Assembly: GCA_032718475.1 (NCBI GenBank)
Contig: JAUCBJ010007616.1
Span: 1-64,000 of the forward strand
Direction: 5' to 3'
Length of the DNA stretch: 64,000 nt
DNA from: Nemertoderma westbladi
Lineage: Eukaryota > Xenacoelomorpha > Nemertodermatida > Nemertodermatidae
In this document: in pieces, positions 32,972 to 45,437 of the stretch
How the letters are laid out: each line of letters starts with the position of its first letter
Numbering within the stretch: the stretch's first letter is position 1
The notes under the pieces: generated by a model
What the model was told of the DNA's origin: nothing
Databases searched by the model: none
What the model saw: the letters and a program-made list of their open reading frames with translations, nothing else
Program-made: the position numbers and the translations under genes

Positions 32972-35900
32972 TTTTCAGATTTTCACGACACTGCTACAGT
33001 GCTAGATCTGTAGATTGCAGTGCAACAGTGGAATAAGATACACAGCACAGCAGTACCGGTACCTATGTTATAATGACTGAATGATGAAGAGGTCTGGAGG
33101 TGTGCCAGGAAGTTGAGGAACAAATTAAAATAAAATAAAAAGTAATGTGGGGGCCGTCAAAGTATGACGTCTGCACTTTTCCCCAAAATGTTGACCCCCT
33201 CCCTCCCCTAAATCAGATGTCATCAGATAGGCATTGACCCCCCCCCCCTTCCCCTAAATCAGATTAAAAAAAATTTCGCGTCCTAATCACTGAAACATGA
33301 GTTATACTGTTATAGTTCATATCCGTACCAATGGTATTTCCGTATTGCAAAAATAAGACTATAAGTATGAAATACCCTATGTTATTGAGATAATGTTTAT
33401 TGTTTTGGTTAGAAAAGCCCACCACTGTAACCTGCTCCTTTCCGTTAATTACGTACTGGAGATTAGTTTATTGTTTTGGTTAGAAAACACCACCACTGTA
33501 ACACCATCGGTACACATATGAACGATAACCGAAACATGGTGACTGGTAACTGAAACAGAAGGTCGTGCTACGGGCCCTTCGAACAATTAAAATAGGCAAG
33601 CTATTTACTCTTCTGCTACTGTATATCTCTTCTAGCACCTATAAATCAACATGCTGATGTCAGATTTTGGCTGACCCCCTCCCCTCCCCTCATCAGCACG
33701 TCATCAGATTTTCCCAACCCCCCCCCCCCCCCCCTTAAGAGGGAGTTGGAAGGTTTTTAGGGCAGAAATATCTGAAGGTGTAGGCTACGCGTAGCCAGGT
33801 GTAGCCGTGGAATGCAGTTTCGCGTAGGTAAATTTTTGCGTAGGTAACCAAAAAATGAATGGAACAAGAGCCTTTATAAAAGAGATGTAAATTCAAACAG
33901 ATCAATATACAGATATATGAAGTTGTTTTGGTATCATCTGGCCACGAGCTACCGATGCAATACAGGGCCAAAACGACATTCATGGAGTATAGAGAATCAT
34001 CGATATATACAGTATAATACAAAGTTGTACCGACCCATACATTCCCAGCTTCCCGCCGGCCCATACCGCGCTATTACCAACCTACAGTATAAATTCGTTA
34101 CTGAATTGTGCAGTATGACTCAACTAGTAAAGATTCTTACTTTGTAGTGCAATTATTAATTGTTGCCCGTGTGTGCCTGCGGGTAATATATTCTTCTTGT
34201 TATTTCATTTTATAAGTTAAAGATATATTGTACTTTTGTATATAGTTAGGTAGGTAGTTTATATTAATTTAGTTAGTGTGCTTCATTGTGCTATATTGCA
34301 TTAACTCAAGCTTTTTAATAATTTAGAATAGTATTTACTTTTTAGGAAATTTAAATTTAATTCTAGAACTATACTGTGAATGCAATTGAATTTATGTATA
34401 ATAAGTTTACATATTGAACACATAAACATTGTCAATTAAATAAAACTGCAAAGTGAGATAAAGATTAATAAAAGAGTGTTTTTTTTTACATTTATTATTA
34501 TTTAAAGCTTTGCCAGGCCCCTCAGAAAGCCGAGAAAGACCAGATCCCTGGGTTGCGCGAACCGTGCTCCTTGTACATGGAAGCAGTACTCACATCGTAT
34601 CGTGATGGATATTGGACAATCCTTTATCCCTTTCAGTACCAAGCTTTTTCCAAAACCGTAATTGATGCGCCAATAGAAATTTGATCGTTATTTAAGAAAA
34701 ATGTAAGTCCTATGTAAAAATGAAAGTCAAAGTTGTAGTATATATCATATACTTAGTCCAATGAGGAAATAAAAGTACCAATTTCATTTATAACTAATGT
34801 AGGCCTATTTATAACGAAACTGTCTCTTTGTAGAGGTACCGGTAAGTGGTACTGTAGGCCTATAGTATTTGGTGTAGGAAAGAGGGACCTTCAATAATGT
34901 GGGACCATTTATCTCTAATTTCTATAGTAGTATTTATTTGGCAGTAGTGTTTATTTAGTAACAGATGCAAAATTTGATTTGGTGATAAGTAATGATGAAT
35001 GACCAACTAACCAAAACATTTAGAAATTCCAAAAGGAACTTTCCATTGACTTAGGAAGGTTTACTCAATCTATAACCAAAACACTAAACAGCCATTATAA
35101 GTGAAATAAGTTCTGAATGTGACGGTAACTTTCAGCTAGCCAGACCTCCCTAATTGATAAAGTGCAGAAATGGTTAAAAAAACCGTCATCAACAAAAATA
35201 ACCACCTAGTTTCAGTCCATGTCGCTTTTGCCACTAAATATAACCAAAACACTAAAACCAAACCATCTAAAATCAAATAAGTTCTGAATGTTATGGTACC
35301 ATAAAAGCGAGTCAGACATCTCTATTTGATAATTGTGTTGAAGTGGTTTTAAAACGTATGTACAACGTACAGTACCAATCCTATATAATATGCAGAAATG
35401 CACTACTGTATATTGGCTACAATTTGGTGGATGCAGTGTGTAATTGTCAGGCAGTCTGATAGGTCCCAACCATGGTTTAGGTTTTTGAAATTTTTTTATA
35501 GTTTTTCTTATAAATTTGATTAAATTCCAGATAAATTTGAATGTTGCCACTTATGCGCCACTGGCAACTAATCACCCATAGATATATATTGAATCTATGG
35601 CTCATACATGCGAGCCAAGGCGCCTATTGACGTGGAGGAACGCATGGTTGAGCCATGGTACTGAAAGTTAATGCAGCTAAATAGTTGTGCGTGCAATAGT
35701 GTAATGAAACAAATTATTTGAGAAAAACCCAAAATTTTACATTTCCATATTGAAATCATCTAAAATAATATTTAAATACGAATATTAAAATTCAGATATT
35801 GAAATAACATTCAGAATATATTGGAACAGCAATGTTTATTATTTAACACATTTAATCGCAACATACAGGTATTTTGAATGATATTCTAATACTATATTCC

Positions 35901-37662
35901 ATACTATTAATATTATAATGTATTTCCAATCATATCGAAATATTTAAATCAGACTATTTTCATTGGAAATGTATTTGCATTGGGAATGAATCATAGCATT
36001 GTTATAACAATGATACGAAAAGGTTATTCTAACGTTGTTTTTCGAATGTTGGCAGGTCATAGAGTTGGCAGCTTATGACTTTTTTGAGCCAAAATACATT
36101 AAATCTGACACTAATACAGTCAGTCGATTGTTTTTCCAGACTTTCTATACCTTCAGAAATTCAACAACCCCCGGTGACGCGCTTTCCCATTTTTTCAATT
36201 TCTGAACAAAACTATAATATTACATAATCAGAAATTTAGAAAGTTTCATGGATGGCTTTTACAACTACAACGCTTTAATTATTCAATTAATAGTTAATAT
36301 CATTAATTATTTTGAAATAATTACTTTCAGAACTAATAATAGCTTATATGTGAGTCGAATTGTGTGCCTTAACAGCAAAATGTAGTTCATTTTATATCTC
36401 CATTAACTTTCTTATACTTAGAAAGATATAGGGAAAGTGACAATATAGCGAGTTGTGAGGTTCGATGCGGGGTTTTATGTTTACTGTATGTTCTACATTT
36501 TAAGCATTTTGAATCTACACCTCCACCCCCGCGCCACCATGACATGGGTGAAGTGATGCGGTCTTGAACCTGTCTGTACCTCTGCATAACTAAAACATAA
36601 AAGTAGAAGCAGCAGTTGCAGCAGTTAACAAATTTTACACGTTCATGGGGCCATCACGCAGGACAAGTGTCAGTTAGTAGATACAGTTTAAAATTGAGCA
36701 ATTCTATCCCATAATCAGTACTTAAGAAATTTAAATAAATAATTAAGAAAATTTAACCAAACTTTCACTTAAAAAAAACTTTCGCATTGGCAGCTTGGCA
36801 TCGATGACATAAAAAAAAACTTTCGCATTGGCAGCTTGGCATCGATGTCATAGAAGTCCACAGTCAAACTACTCAAAAAACCGGGTTACCAATGACACTG
36901 CGACAGACAGAGGTGGTGGCCTTGATGGCGAGTTGTTTGAGTACTGGTACAATGCCAAAACGTTGCTGGATATTGCAGTATTGGGCTGTTGGTGTACCCA
37001 GTGCAGTGGTGGATACCGGCACATGGAATACAGGTCAGCTGGTACAACCTGACAATAAGTCAGTCTGTCTTAAGTCCGCATAATTTAAAAACTTCCATGG
37101 CTGCATGGTTGCCGTTGCTGAGCCGATTGGTGGGTGGCACCAACGACCTGAAGACGGTACTGGTAACTCTGTACCATTGTAACAGTACCGGTACTGTACT
37201 GTAAAACATATGTTTAATAAGATTAAGGTACCATACCAGTACATGATACGGCTGAATAGTCGTGATATCGCAATTCAGATACCACTCAGGCAATTGCAGG
37301 ACTCCCTACCCTACTACATGTACCAATACTCAGATAATGCAGTAGCATTACCACAATGACAGACTGAAAACCAGCCTAGAAAACTAGGCCTACCACATGT
37401 AGCAACATCAGTGAGCAGTACCGGTACTGAGTACAGGCATCTCATGGTACCAGTGTCATACTCTGAACTCTGCTGAAAATGCTGGAATGGCTGAAAGTGA
37501 AATAGGCCTCTACCACACTTCCCAAGGCCACATAATTGCTGCATTGTACCAGTATGGCTGAATTTCAAACCCACCTGATATATCCTGCAGTCTCCTAGCA
37601 ACCAACTGATGCCAAGCCTAATAATTTTTGTATAGATAAATTTATTATAACTGCAAGACTAC
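32972..37662. other. Gene-free repeat-rich spacer
   Basis: No supported gene. Structures seen: duplicated CCCCTCCCTCCCCT/ATCAGAT segments (33180-33260 and 33670-33735) with C tracts; TTATTGTTTTGGTTAGAAAA twice (33405, 33466); a diverged 165-bp tandem pair with CTATAACCAAAACACTAAA (about 34990-35160 and 35215-35350); a 41-bp tandem pair with CTTTCGCATTGGCAGCTTGG (36775-36851); and a family around 36160-36720 (GGTGACGCGCTTTCCCATTT) also present at 51150-51300. A small GC-rich patch at 34510-34600 is unexplained. Confidence 0.5.
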
Positions 37663-37815
37663 ACAGATGCAGCACGAAGACCCCATGCAAATTCAGCTTG
37701 GAAAATTTCTAAACTTTGGCCAAACTACATGTGTACCAAGTTTGATTAAATTTCATTAACATTTGGCTGAGTTATTAACGTTTAAAATTGGACACAACAG
37801 AACAACAGATCAACA
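37663..37815 (+). repeat. Dispersed repeat family G, copy 1
   Basis: It shares about 140 bp with 52509-52655, including TTGGAAAATTTCTAAACTTT and TGGCTGAGTTATTAACGTTT, and ends in CAACAGAACAACAG. The form resembles the 3' end of a non-LTR element, but no coding part is attached. Confidence 0.65.
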
Positions 37816-38019
37816 GACTCAGACCAAAAAATCAGATCAAAAAATTGAACACTGAATGAAAATGAATGCTGTATCTGTAATCTAACATCTGTAATACCCT
37901 GCTAGCTGTTCTGCCATAAATTTGACATTTTTTGGCCTACTACATCTTCCACTACAAGCAGATAACTCTGTAGCGGTTGGATAGATTACAATAGACCAAC
38001 TTTCAACCCCATCTCACAC

Positions 38020-38937
38020 ATGGCGCCCAAACGTAGTGGGAATCAGAATCCGGACTCGTCCGAAAAAATTGACAAACTCGAGAACTGGATAAAGACCTTG
38101 GTACTGGAAGTCAGAACCATGGATGGAAATGTAAAAAACTTGGAAAAGTCCATAAAAGCTATTCCAGATCTACAGGAAGCAATAAGCGGCTTAATAAGCG
38201 ATAACAAAGCTCTAAGGAAAGAAAACAAACGGTTGATAGACGCCAATGATAAATTGGACCAATACATGAAACGACACAACGTTCTTCTCCATGGAATTAA
38301 CGAGGGATCCGTCGAGGATACCAACCGTATAGTTTACGAGCTGCTAGAGAAACTAGGAATCCCACGAAACGAGGTTGACCTATTCCATCGACTAGGGCCA
38401 CCTAAGAACGACCGCACCAAATGTCGACCAATAATTATACGCTTTATTGGGCACTCTACTCGTCACATCGCCTTCCGAAACCGCAAACAACTTCCGGAAG
38501 GTGTTTACTTATCTGATCATCTTACCTTGTTAAGGGCAACTCTCCTGCGCGATGCTCTTAAGCTAAAGACTAACAAGAAAGTTGCAGCGGCATATTCAAC
38601 CAACGGTTCTGTTTACGTTCGTATGTCAGCAGACCGGAACGATATTCCGATATTAATCTCATCGCAGGAAGACATTGCTTACCTTCAGCAATCTCGTGAC
38701 ATTCCCAAGTCTAACCAAACAAGGCATAATGGGAACCAGTCCACTAATCGCCTCCCTCACGGCCGTCCTTCTGGTCGTCCTATTAATCAGCAACCGCCTG
38801 TATCCCCAACGCGATCGCAGGAAGGCGATGACGTGATCTATCGTGCAACAGTCGACAGTAATCATTCCGGCTCCCCAACGTGCTCACGCTCAGTCGACCT
38901 CACTGGTGACGGCAACTATTGCACAACTAATCGTTAA
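38020..38937 (+). CDS. Retrotransposon ORF1 protein (RNA-binding, L1-like)
   Basis: 305 residues. A coiled coil lies at about residues 15-90 (IDKLENWIKTLVLEVRTMDG and on). An RRM-like core follows (RHNVLLHGINE, then CRPIIIRFIGHSTRHIAFRN), and then a C-terminal domain of the transposase-22/L1-ORF1 type (LSDHLTLLRATLLRDALKLK). This layout is that of the RNA chaperone that coats element RNA and forms trimers. The C-terminal 70 residues are Pro/Arg/Ser-rich. The ATG at 38020 is the first in frame, and ORF2 begins 397 bp after the stop. Confidence 0.85.
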   Translation: MAPKRSGNQNPDSSEKIDKLENWIKTLVLEVRTMDGNVKNLEKSIKAIPDLQEAISGLISDNKALRKENKRLIDANDKLDQYMKRHNVLLHGINEGSVEDTNRIVYELLEKLGIPRNEVDLFHRLGPPKNDRTKCRPIIIRFIGHSTRHIAFRNRKQLPEGVYLSDHLTLLRATLLRDALKLKTNKKVAAAYSTNGSVYVRMSADRNDIPILISSQEDIAYLQQSRDIPKSNQTRHNGNQSTNRLPHGRPSGRPINQQPPVSPTRSQEGDDVIYRATVDSNHSGSPTCSRSVDLTGDGNYCTTNR

Positions 38938-39334
38938 CTCTCGGAATTCCCTATAACTTGTGATTGTAAGTAACATTTAAGTCCTCCAGACTATCTAGAT
39001 CAAACTAAACGGGTCAGGTCTGTCATTCGACATTATTTCTTAATGGTAAACAGATATAATATATAAATATGTAGTAACAATTTCTGCTGGTGTTGGGTGT
39101 ATTGGAATATATATATGTAATATTCATTTTCTTTCTTCACATTATTAACATTTCCTTTAATTATTTCACCCATCTCACATTGTAGGCATATTAACCAACC
39201 TTATTACTTTGGCGAACTCCAGGCTAAGAAAATGCAGATAGTAAGGTTAACAGTCAATAGTCATTTATCATCGTAACCCTCGTCTGTTTCATTTCATTAA
39301 CCCCCCCCACCCCCCCCCCCCCCCCCCACCATCC

Positions 39335-42300
39335 ATGATAGGTATGCCTCCTTACCCAAATCCCCTGTCCTGTAATTTTTGTTACACCAAATTCAGCACC
39401 TTTGAGTCCAAATTTTCATGTAGTATTTGTCGCAATATATATCATATACCGTGTGGGTCATACCAACAACCTGATAATATTGCTAACGGTATGCGGATGG
39501 GCCTGGACATTTACTGCTTTCATTGTTATAAGGATATTTTTCCATTTTATTCGGTTGGACCTGACGATTTTGACATATTTCAAGAACCTTCCGATGAAAT
39601 TGACAACAGTGTTTTCAATCAAACATTTTCGCACCTTGACCCTGACGAAAACATAAATAAAATAAATATTGATGGCGGCATTTATACAGAAAGCTCTTTT
39701 AATGGAGAAATAACAAATTTAAATAACCCTCCGACCTTTTCAATTTTTAATTTAAACTGCAGAGGTCTTCGCTCTAATTTTTCGGCTACAGTTGATTTCT
39801 TATTAACTATTAAACATAAGTTTGACATAATTACCTTTAGCGAAACTTTTTTGACCGATAATACTTCCACTGATTTACTAAAACTGATAGGCTATCATAA
39901 CCCCTTTCTAAATAACCGCAAAACAGGTAAACTGGATAGGGGTGGCACTGCGATCTATGTCAAAGACACCATCAATGTTTTAGAACGGAATGACTTACAA
40001 ATTGAGGGCCTTGAGACCTCTTGGGTTGAGATTACGCGTCCGCGGTTCAAAACACTAATAGTAGGGGCTATATACAGAACTGATGCTGTCCACCGTGATG
40101 ACTTTACTCGACTACTTGATTCTGCACTCTCACGTTTTGCTAATTCTAAATATGACGTAATTATTGCCGGTGATACTAACATTGATTTACTGAAACCTAA
40201 GGACAAACCGAAGGAATATATCAATCTACTAAATACGTATGGATTTATACAATTAATTAATTCACCTACCCGCATAAGTTCCTGGACCAATAATACTACC
40301 GGCTCTACCATACGAACTGAATCTATTATCGACCACATACTTACAAATATTACTTCTTGCGTATCAACATCCGGAACATTTAAAGTAAAAATCGGTACAT
40401 CAGACCATCAACCAACCTTCATCTGTCTTCAAAATTATTCCTGCTATTTAAAAAAACCCGATCAACATAGTGCATTTGATTTTTCAAAATTTAACACAAC
40501 TAACTTTCTTCACGATGTCAAACTCACATCCAACTGGTCTTATACAGATAAAAACGTTGACAATTTTGAAAAATTTAATGTTTTTTATAAAGATCTCGAG
40601 AGAATTTGTCATAAACACGTCCCAACAAAAATTATAACGTCTCAACGAAAAATTCCCGACAAGCCATGGATGACAGATTCTCTTATAACTTGTACTCTCC
40701 AGAAAAATAAACTATACCGCAATTACTTAAAATCTCCAACTGAAGTTAATCATGACATCTATAAAAAATACCGTAACAAATTAACTTCTACCTTGCGTGT
40801 CGCGGAAAAAAACTACTATCAAATAAAATTTGAAGAAAATAGAAATAATATTAAAAAAACCTGGGTAATTATAAATTCCGCTCTACATAGAAATAAGAAA
40901 TCAAATATCCCAAATCAATTAACAATAAAAACAGATAATTCTGTAGAAGTTATTACGGACCCCACTAAAATTGCCACTATTTTTAATAGTCATTTTGCTA
41001 CAGTAGGACCAAAATTAGATAAACAAATTCCATTATCAAGTCGTTCACCTCTTCGTAATATTTCACGATTCAACCTCCGCCCTAACTCCTTTGTTCTTAC
41101 AGAGATTTCTCCTGTTGAAATAGAATACTTGATTCTTCAATTGAATCCTAAGTCCGCCACAAATGACTCGCTCCCAATTAAACTAATTCAACTTGCAGCT
41201 AAGCCTCTCTCTATCCATCTAAACTACATAATTAATCTGTCGATTACTCATGGTTTTTTCCCTAGCGCCCTTAAAATAGCAAAAATTATTCCTGTTTTTA
41301 AATCTGACAATCCAAAAGACCCAAATAATTATCGGCCTATCTCCCTCTTACCAGTGTTAAGTAAAATTTTTGAGCAATTAATTAACTCACAGCTTCACTC
41401 TTACCTTACTAAATATTCAATCCTCTCTACGTGCCAATACGGATTTCGTCCAAAAACCTCGACATCGCATGCTTTATTCTCAGTTACAGAAAGAATCCAT
41501 CAAGCCCTTGAAGAAAAAAATTCAACCTGTACCATCTATATAGATCTCAAAAAGGCATTCGATACCATTAATCATAAAATTTTATTAAACAAGTTAGAAT
41601 GTTACGGTATCCGAGGATCTCCTTTGGATCTTATATCAAGTTTTCTGACTTCTAGATTTCAATTTGTCTCCATACCTGGCCACTCATCACCACTACTGCC
41701 CTTAACTTGCGGCGTACCTCAGGGAGGCGTTCTATCACCGTTACTGTTCCTTTTGTACATTAATGACTTGCCTAACGCTTCTTCTCTTCTAACAACTCTC
41801 TTTGCCGACGACACTACTCTCCTTCAATCAGCTAAACATATTAATGCTCTAATACATGAAACTAATAACGAATTAAATAAACTGACTGAATGGTTAGTAG
41901 ACAATCGCCTTTCATTAAACTTATCTAAAACGGAATTTACTTTATTTTCAAATACGGTGCAAAATACAACAAATATACCTCCACTACAAATTAATTCGAA
42001 AAATGTTAATAAATCCATATGCACAAAATTTTTAGGAATTCATGTAGACAACAAACTATCTTGGAAGTCACACGTACAATTTATTACTAAAAAAATTTCT
42101 AGAACAATTGGCATCTTTTATAAACTTAGGCACTCTTTTCCACTGATTATACTCAGACAACTTTATTTTTCACTTATACATCAATATATAAACTATGGTA
42201 TAATCATATGGGGAAGTACCTATCCCACTATACTTAAACCTCTACGTACCAAAATAAATAAATTTGTCCGCTGCGTAACTTTTTCACACTCTCAATCCTC

Positions 42301-42643
42301 CTCACTACCTCTATATAAATCTCTATCTATTTTGCCCCTTGAATTATTATATAAACATCAAGCAGCCCTATTCATGCACGATATCAATTATAGTAATATT
42401 ATATCTAATACTAGCCATATAGGCAAATTATTCATAAAAACTGCTTCCACCCACAGATATTTCACGCGTTCTGTAGCACATGGAAACTATCATGTGCCAT
42501 CAGTCCGGCTAGACTCCTCGAAACGGTCCCTGAGATATCAAGGTCCCTTGATTTGGAACGACATTCCGCTAGCTGCTCGCGAATCAAAAAACAAAAATAC
42601 TTTTTCGCGTAAATTTAAGGAAATATTGTTTGCCTCTATTTAA
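39335..42643 (+). CDS. Retrotransposon ORF2: endonuclease and reverse transcriptase
   Basis: 1102 residues with no stop. Residues 13-65 are a Cys/His cluster (CNFC, CSIC, HIPC, CFHC) resembling a PHD/RING-type zinc finger. The apurinic-like endonuclease follows with FNLNCRG (about 138-144), FSETFL (E170), AGDTNID (around 280) and the catalytic SDH at 356-358. The reverse transcriptase contains PVFKSDNPKDPNNYRPISLL (about 653-672), the catalytic YIDLKKAFD (D737), CGVPQGGVLSPLLF and the FADD box (823-826). A thumb and C-terminal domain end near IWNDIPLAARESKN. All catalytic residues expected of a non-LTR polymerase are present. The N-terminal zinc finger fits CR1/L2/Crack/Daphne-type elements. 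It nicks target DNA and primes reverse transcription there. Confidence 0.92.
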   Translation: MIGMPPYPNPLSCNFCYTKFSTFESKFSCSICRNIYHIPCGSYQQPDNIANGMRMGLDIYCFHCYKDIFPFYSVGPDDFDIFQEPSDEIDNSVFNQTFSHLDPDENINKINIDGGIYTESSFNGEITNLNNPPTFSIFNLNCRGLRSNFSATVDFLLTIKHKFDIITFSETFLTDNTSTDLLKLIGYHNPFLNNRKTGKLDRGGTAIYVKDTINVLERNDLQIEGLETSWVEITRPRFKTLIVGAIYRTDAVHRDDFTRLLDSALSRFANSKYDVIIAGDTNIDLLKPKDKPKEYINLLNTYGFIQLINSPTRISSWTNNTTGSTIRTESIIDHILTNITSCVSTSGTFKVKIGTSDHQPTFICLQNYSCYLKKPDQHSAFDFSKFNTTNFLHDVKLTSNWSYTDKNVDNFEKFNVFYKDLERICHKHVPTKIITSQRKIPDKPWMTDSLITCTLQKNKLYRNYLKSPTEVNHDIYKKYRNKLTSTLRVAEKNYYQIKFEENRNNIKKTWVIINSALHRNKKSNIPNQLTIKTDNSVEVITDPTKIATIFNSHFATVGPKLDKQIPLSSRSPLRNISRFNLRPNSFVLTEISPVEIEYLILQLNPKSATNDSLPIKLIQLAAKPLSIHLNYIINLSITHGFFPSALKIAKIIPVFKSDNPKDPNNYRPISLLPVLSKIFEQLINSQLHSYLTKYSILSTCQYGFRPKTSTSHALFSVTERIHQALEEKNSTCTIYIDLKKAFDTINHKILLNKLECYGIRGSPLDLISSFLTSRFQFVSIPGHSSPLLPLTCGVPQGGVLSPLLFLLYINDLPNASSLLTTLFADDTTLLQSAKHINALIHETNNELNKLTEWLVDNRLSLNLSKTEFTLFSNTVQNTTNIPPLQINSKNVNKSICTKFLGIHVDNKLSWKSHVQFITKKISRTIGIFYKLRHSFPLIILRQLYFSLIHQYINYGIIIWGSTYPTILKPLRTKINKFVRCVTFSHSQSSSLPLYKSLSILPLELLYKHQAALFMHDINYSNIISNTSHIGKLFIKTASTHRYFTRSVAHGNYHVPSVRLDSSKRSLRYQGPLIWNDIPLAARESKNKNTFSRKFKEILFASI

Positions 42644-43027
42644 ATTTAAATATCTAATTTTGTATGTCGATTTATTGCATAATCCACATAATTAAAACAT
42701 AAATCAATATAACGCAGTAAATTTTCACGGTGCCATGTTATTATAGTAGCCACCAAGGCCCTCAACTAAATTCGCAAAATTAGCTGAATAAGGTATACCC
42801 ACGGACATTGTCACTGATTACCCCCCCCCCCCCACCCTACCCCCCAACCCTACCCCCCATACCTTCCCCAACCCCTGGTTTCTCTAGCTGCTGTAGTTGG
42901 TCTTTTACTAGCTCTGCTATTGTCCGGCTACAGCAGCGCACTTTCATTCTTCCACTAAATTGTTAATGTAATTGTTAAAATATGCAGTTTGAGATATCAG
43001 AAGGAAATATACTTGATTTGATTTGAA

Positions 43028-44049
43028 CAGACACACTGATTCAGTTAGTGGTACTTGTATGCAAAGCTCCCTTACTTTCGTCGCTCACCCCACATCTACA
43101 AATATTATACCCAGAAGGCGTTCTGACCATGGATTTTAATTATTGAATGCCGTGTTTATAGTCACATTGGTGTTGGTAAACAGTCAGTTTAATTACAAGA
43201 TCTAAGGCTTCAAACCTGGAAGGATTGAAATCGATCTAATAGGTCTCACTTATCGTTACGGTCCCAAAACCAACCATACCACCCAGCCCATCAGTGGAAA
43301 CGAAACCATGGAACATTCAAAAGCCCAGGTTCTCAGGTATTTTCAACAAAATTTATATGTTTTTAATTATTTGGAATCCTTGCATGTTCAGCTTTCCATG
43401 ATACCAACAAACCACTACTGTAAGGTTGAATAATATATAGTAATTACGGCGTAACTGGTTAAATATCGCTAAATATTGAAAACAAGAATACCAATTATTA
43501 CTGTTTATCTGATTCAAATTTCATGCGATTTCATTAATATTTGTAAAAAAAATTGGTGGGGTTCCAGGTAACTGAATTACGACACTACTGTATATTCCAG
43601 TACTAGTGTAGGTGTATTTTATTATTATTTAATATAATTGTATTTTCGTTATTTGATGTTATCTAGCTGTCGGAAATATTTTTATCTGTCTGTAAATGTT
43701 TTGTGAATTTTTTTATTTTATCTTCGGTTTATATTTCAAGCGAAATAACTTTGGCATCAAATTACCAATACTGGTGGAGTAGGGGTTCTTGTTTAGCTTA
43801 GGGCCTCTGTTGTATATATTATTTGTCAAAGATTTACCTTTTATCTTTACATGATCCACTATACCAAACATTATTCATCATTTATGTGTATTAGTAGTGA
43901 ACGTGAAACGTGGTAGTTTGTACATATTATTTTTTTTATGAGAAGATAAGGGGGGCTCACAGGCAGGGTAAAATTCTATTTTTAATTAAATATCTACGTT
44001 AAACCGGAGAAAGAGCATGATGGTGATAGGTCGTGAAACGGCTTGGTGT
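43028..44049. other. Gene-free spacer with dispersed repeat
   Basis: No gene is supported. At about 43340-43570 it carries a copy of the dispersed family also seen at 6790-6900 and 53395-53650 (landmarks TTTGGAATCCTTGCA and ATTTCATGCGATTTCATTAA). Confidence 0.5.
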
Positions 44050-44316
44050 TTCAGAAACATTTATGATGGAAGCTGTGTGCAGCGGTGTAAATAAGATAGA
44101 TGGAAGCCGTGAGCAGTGGTGCAAGTAATGGAATGATGGAAGCCATGTACAGTGGTGTGATTAATTGTGATGGTAGTCGTATGGAGTGGTGTGTGTGAGT
44201 AACAATGTGATTGAAGCTATGAACAGTTTTAGAACAGTTGAACATGATTAATGGTGATGGAAGCTGCGGGTAGTGGTGTGTGGTGTGAAGCGAGTAACGG
44301 TATGATGGAAGGGTGT
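44050..44316 (+). repeat. Degenerate GATGGAAGC minisatellite, left
   Basis: Irregular units of about 34-40 bp built on GATGGAAGCCGTGAGCAGTGGTG. Related units in the same orientation lie on the far side of the transposon cluster at 50053-50190. Confidence 0.7.
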
Positions 44317-44560
44317 CATTGCGTTTCGGCAACTGATAGTAGCGTTAAAGCCGCGTTTCAGCAACTCATTGTCGCGTTTCGGCAACATGGTAACAAGGTT
44401 GTGTTTCGGCAACTAAGTGATGCATGCATTCGGCTCATAGTTTCATTTCGGCAACTCATAGTTGCATTTCGGCAACTGTTAACAGGATGCGCTTAGGCAA
44501 ACTGATGGATGCGTTTCGGCAACTGATAGATGCGTTTCAGCAACTCGTAAAGAAAGGCCA
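44317..44560 (+). repeat. GCGTTTCGGCAACT short tandem array, left
   Basis: About nine imperfect units of 20 bp or so with the core GCGTTTCGGCAACTGATAG. The same core is arrayed in the opposite orientation at 49858-50045, so the two arrays form an inverted pair around the hAT and MULE sequences, as in foldback elements. Confidence 0.7.
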
Positions 44561-45065
44561 ACTGGATAGTTGTATAGAGCCTACAGTATAGAGATTGGTG
44601 GAATCTCAACGTCACCATCGCATTGTATCAACATAGGGCAGAACAAATCAGGATTATTTATTACCTTTTATTACAAAATAAAACAAACAAAAACGACATA
44701 AACAAATATATTGAAACATGCTCAACATACAGGTATGTATCGCTCCCTAACCCTAACCTAACCGCCATACACTAAATGATACCGGTAGTATACTGCACAA
44801 TAGCTAAGCCTATATTCCATAGAAAAATATATGACATTTTGTCGCCGCAAAGGGGTAGAACTCAAGCAAAAATAATTAATTTTATCAAAAATATGGTTGC
44901 GTTTTGGTGTCTGAGACCCAGTACGCGGTAATCTCGACACCTCATCAGCTGGACAAAGGATTACCCAAAGCCTATCTATATTGCACCAATGACCTAAAAA
45001 AATCGCACCATGAACTCTGTTACCACCTATCCCAAACAGACATCAGACCACAGAACATTGGAACC

Positions 45066-45073
45066 TTATACAG
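45066..45073. repeat. hAT target-site duplication, left (TTATACAG)
   Basis: The 8-mer TTATACAG directly precedes the element end TAGGGTGGGTC and is repeated exactly at 48532-48539. Confidence 0.9.
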
Positions 45074-45437
45074 TAGGGTGGGTCATAAAATGTAAAAGTT
45101 ATGCAATTGCTCCACAAGTTGTACAAGTGAGGAGGCTTGGAGTGAGATGGAAAAATACCAAAAATTAAATAAAATGAAGCACCCCTTGGGGGTCCTCCAA
45201 CAGGTCACATATTGTGGCTAGCGAGTGGTTTTTTCATTAAATAAATTATCGACTAATTTTAAAGAATATTATGTTTATGTGCTCAGAATTAGGTTTCTTG
45301 ACCACAAACACGATTAGTAACGTTTCCAACATCCCCAGTTGCCTGGACGACATTTTATTGGACGACAATTTGTACTGAGTGAAGAGCTTATCTGGGTGGG
45401 AAATTCAAAAATGATTTAGTCTTACTTTCAGCATCTT

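Larger units (their letters stand above)
37900..43027 (+). mobile_element. Non-LTR retrotransposon with two intact ORFs (CR1/L2/Daphne-like)
   Basis: ORF1 (38020-38937) and ORF2 (39335-42643) are in the same orientation and open from end to end, with about 400 bp between them that includes a C-rich tract (39301-39329). The 3' UTR ends with TTGATTTGATTTGA at about 43010-43025, the short tandem terminus typical of CR1/L2-group elements. The 5' boundary is not visible; 37900 is approximate. No clear target-site duplication was found. The intact frames suggest a recently active copy. Confidence 0.8.

Noticed and set aside
34505-34610. GC-richer patch that translates to a Cys-containing peptide on the minus strand
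   Set aside because: Too short and without splice sites or homology that I recognise. It could be a repeat fragment, so no gene was called.
44744-44765. Telomere-like CCCTAACCCTAACC repeats (also at 56814-56826)
   Set aside because: Only two or three units, not a telomeric array; no sign of a chromosome end.
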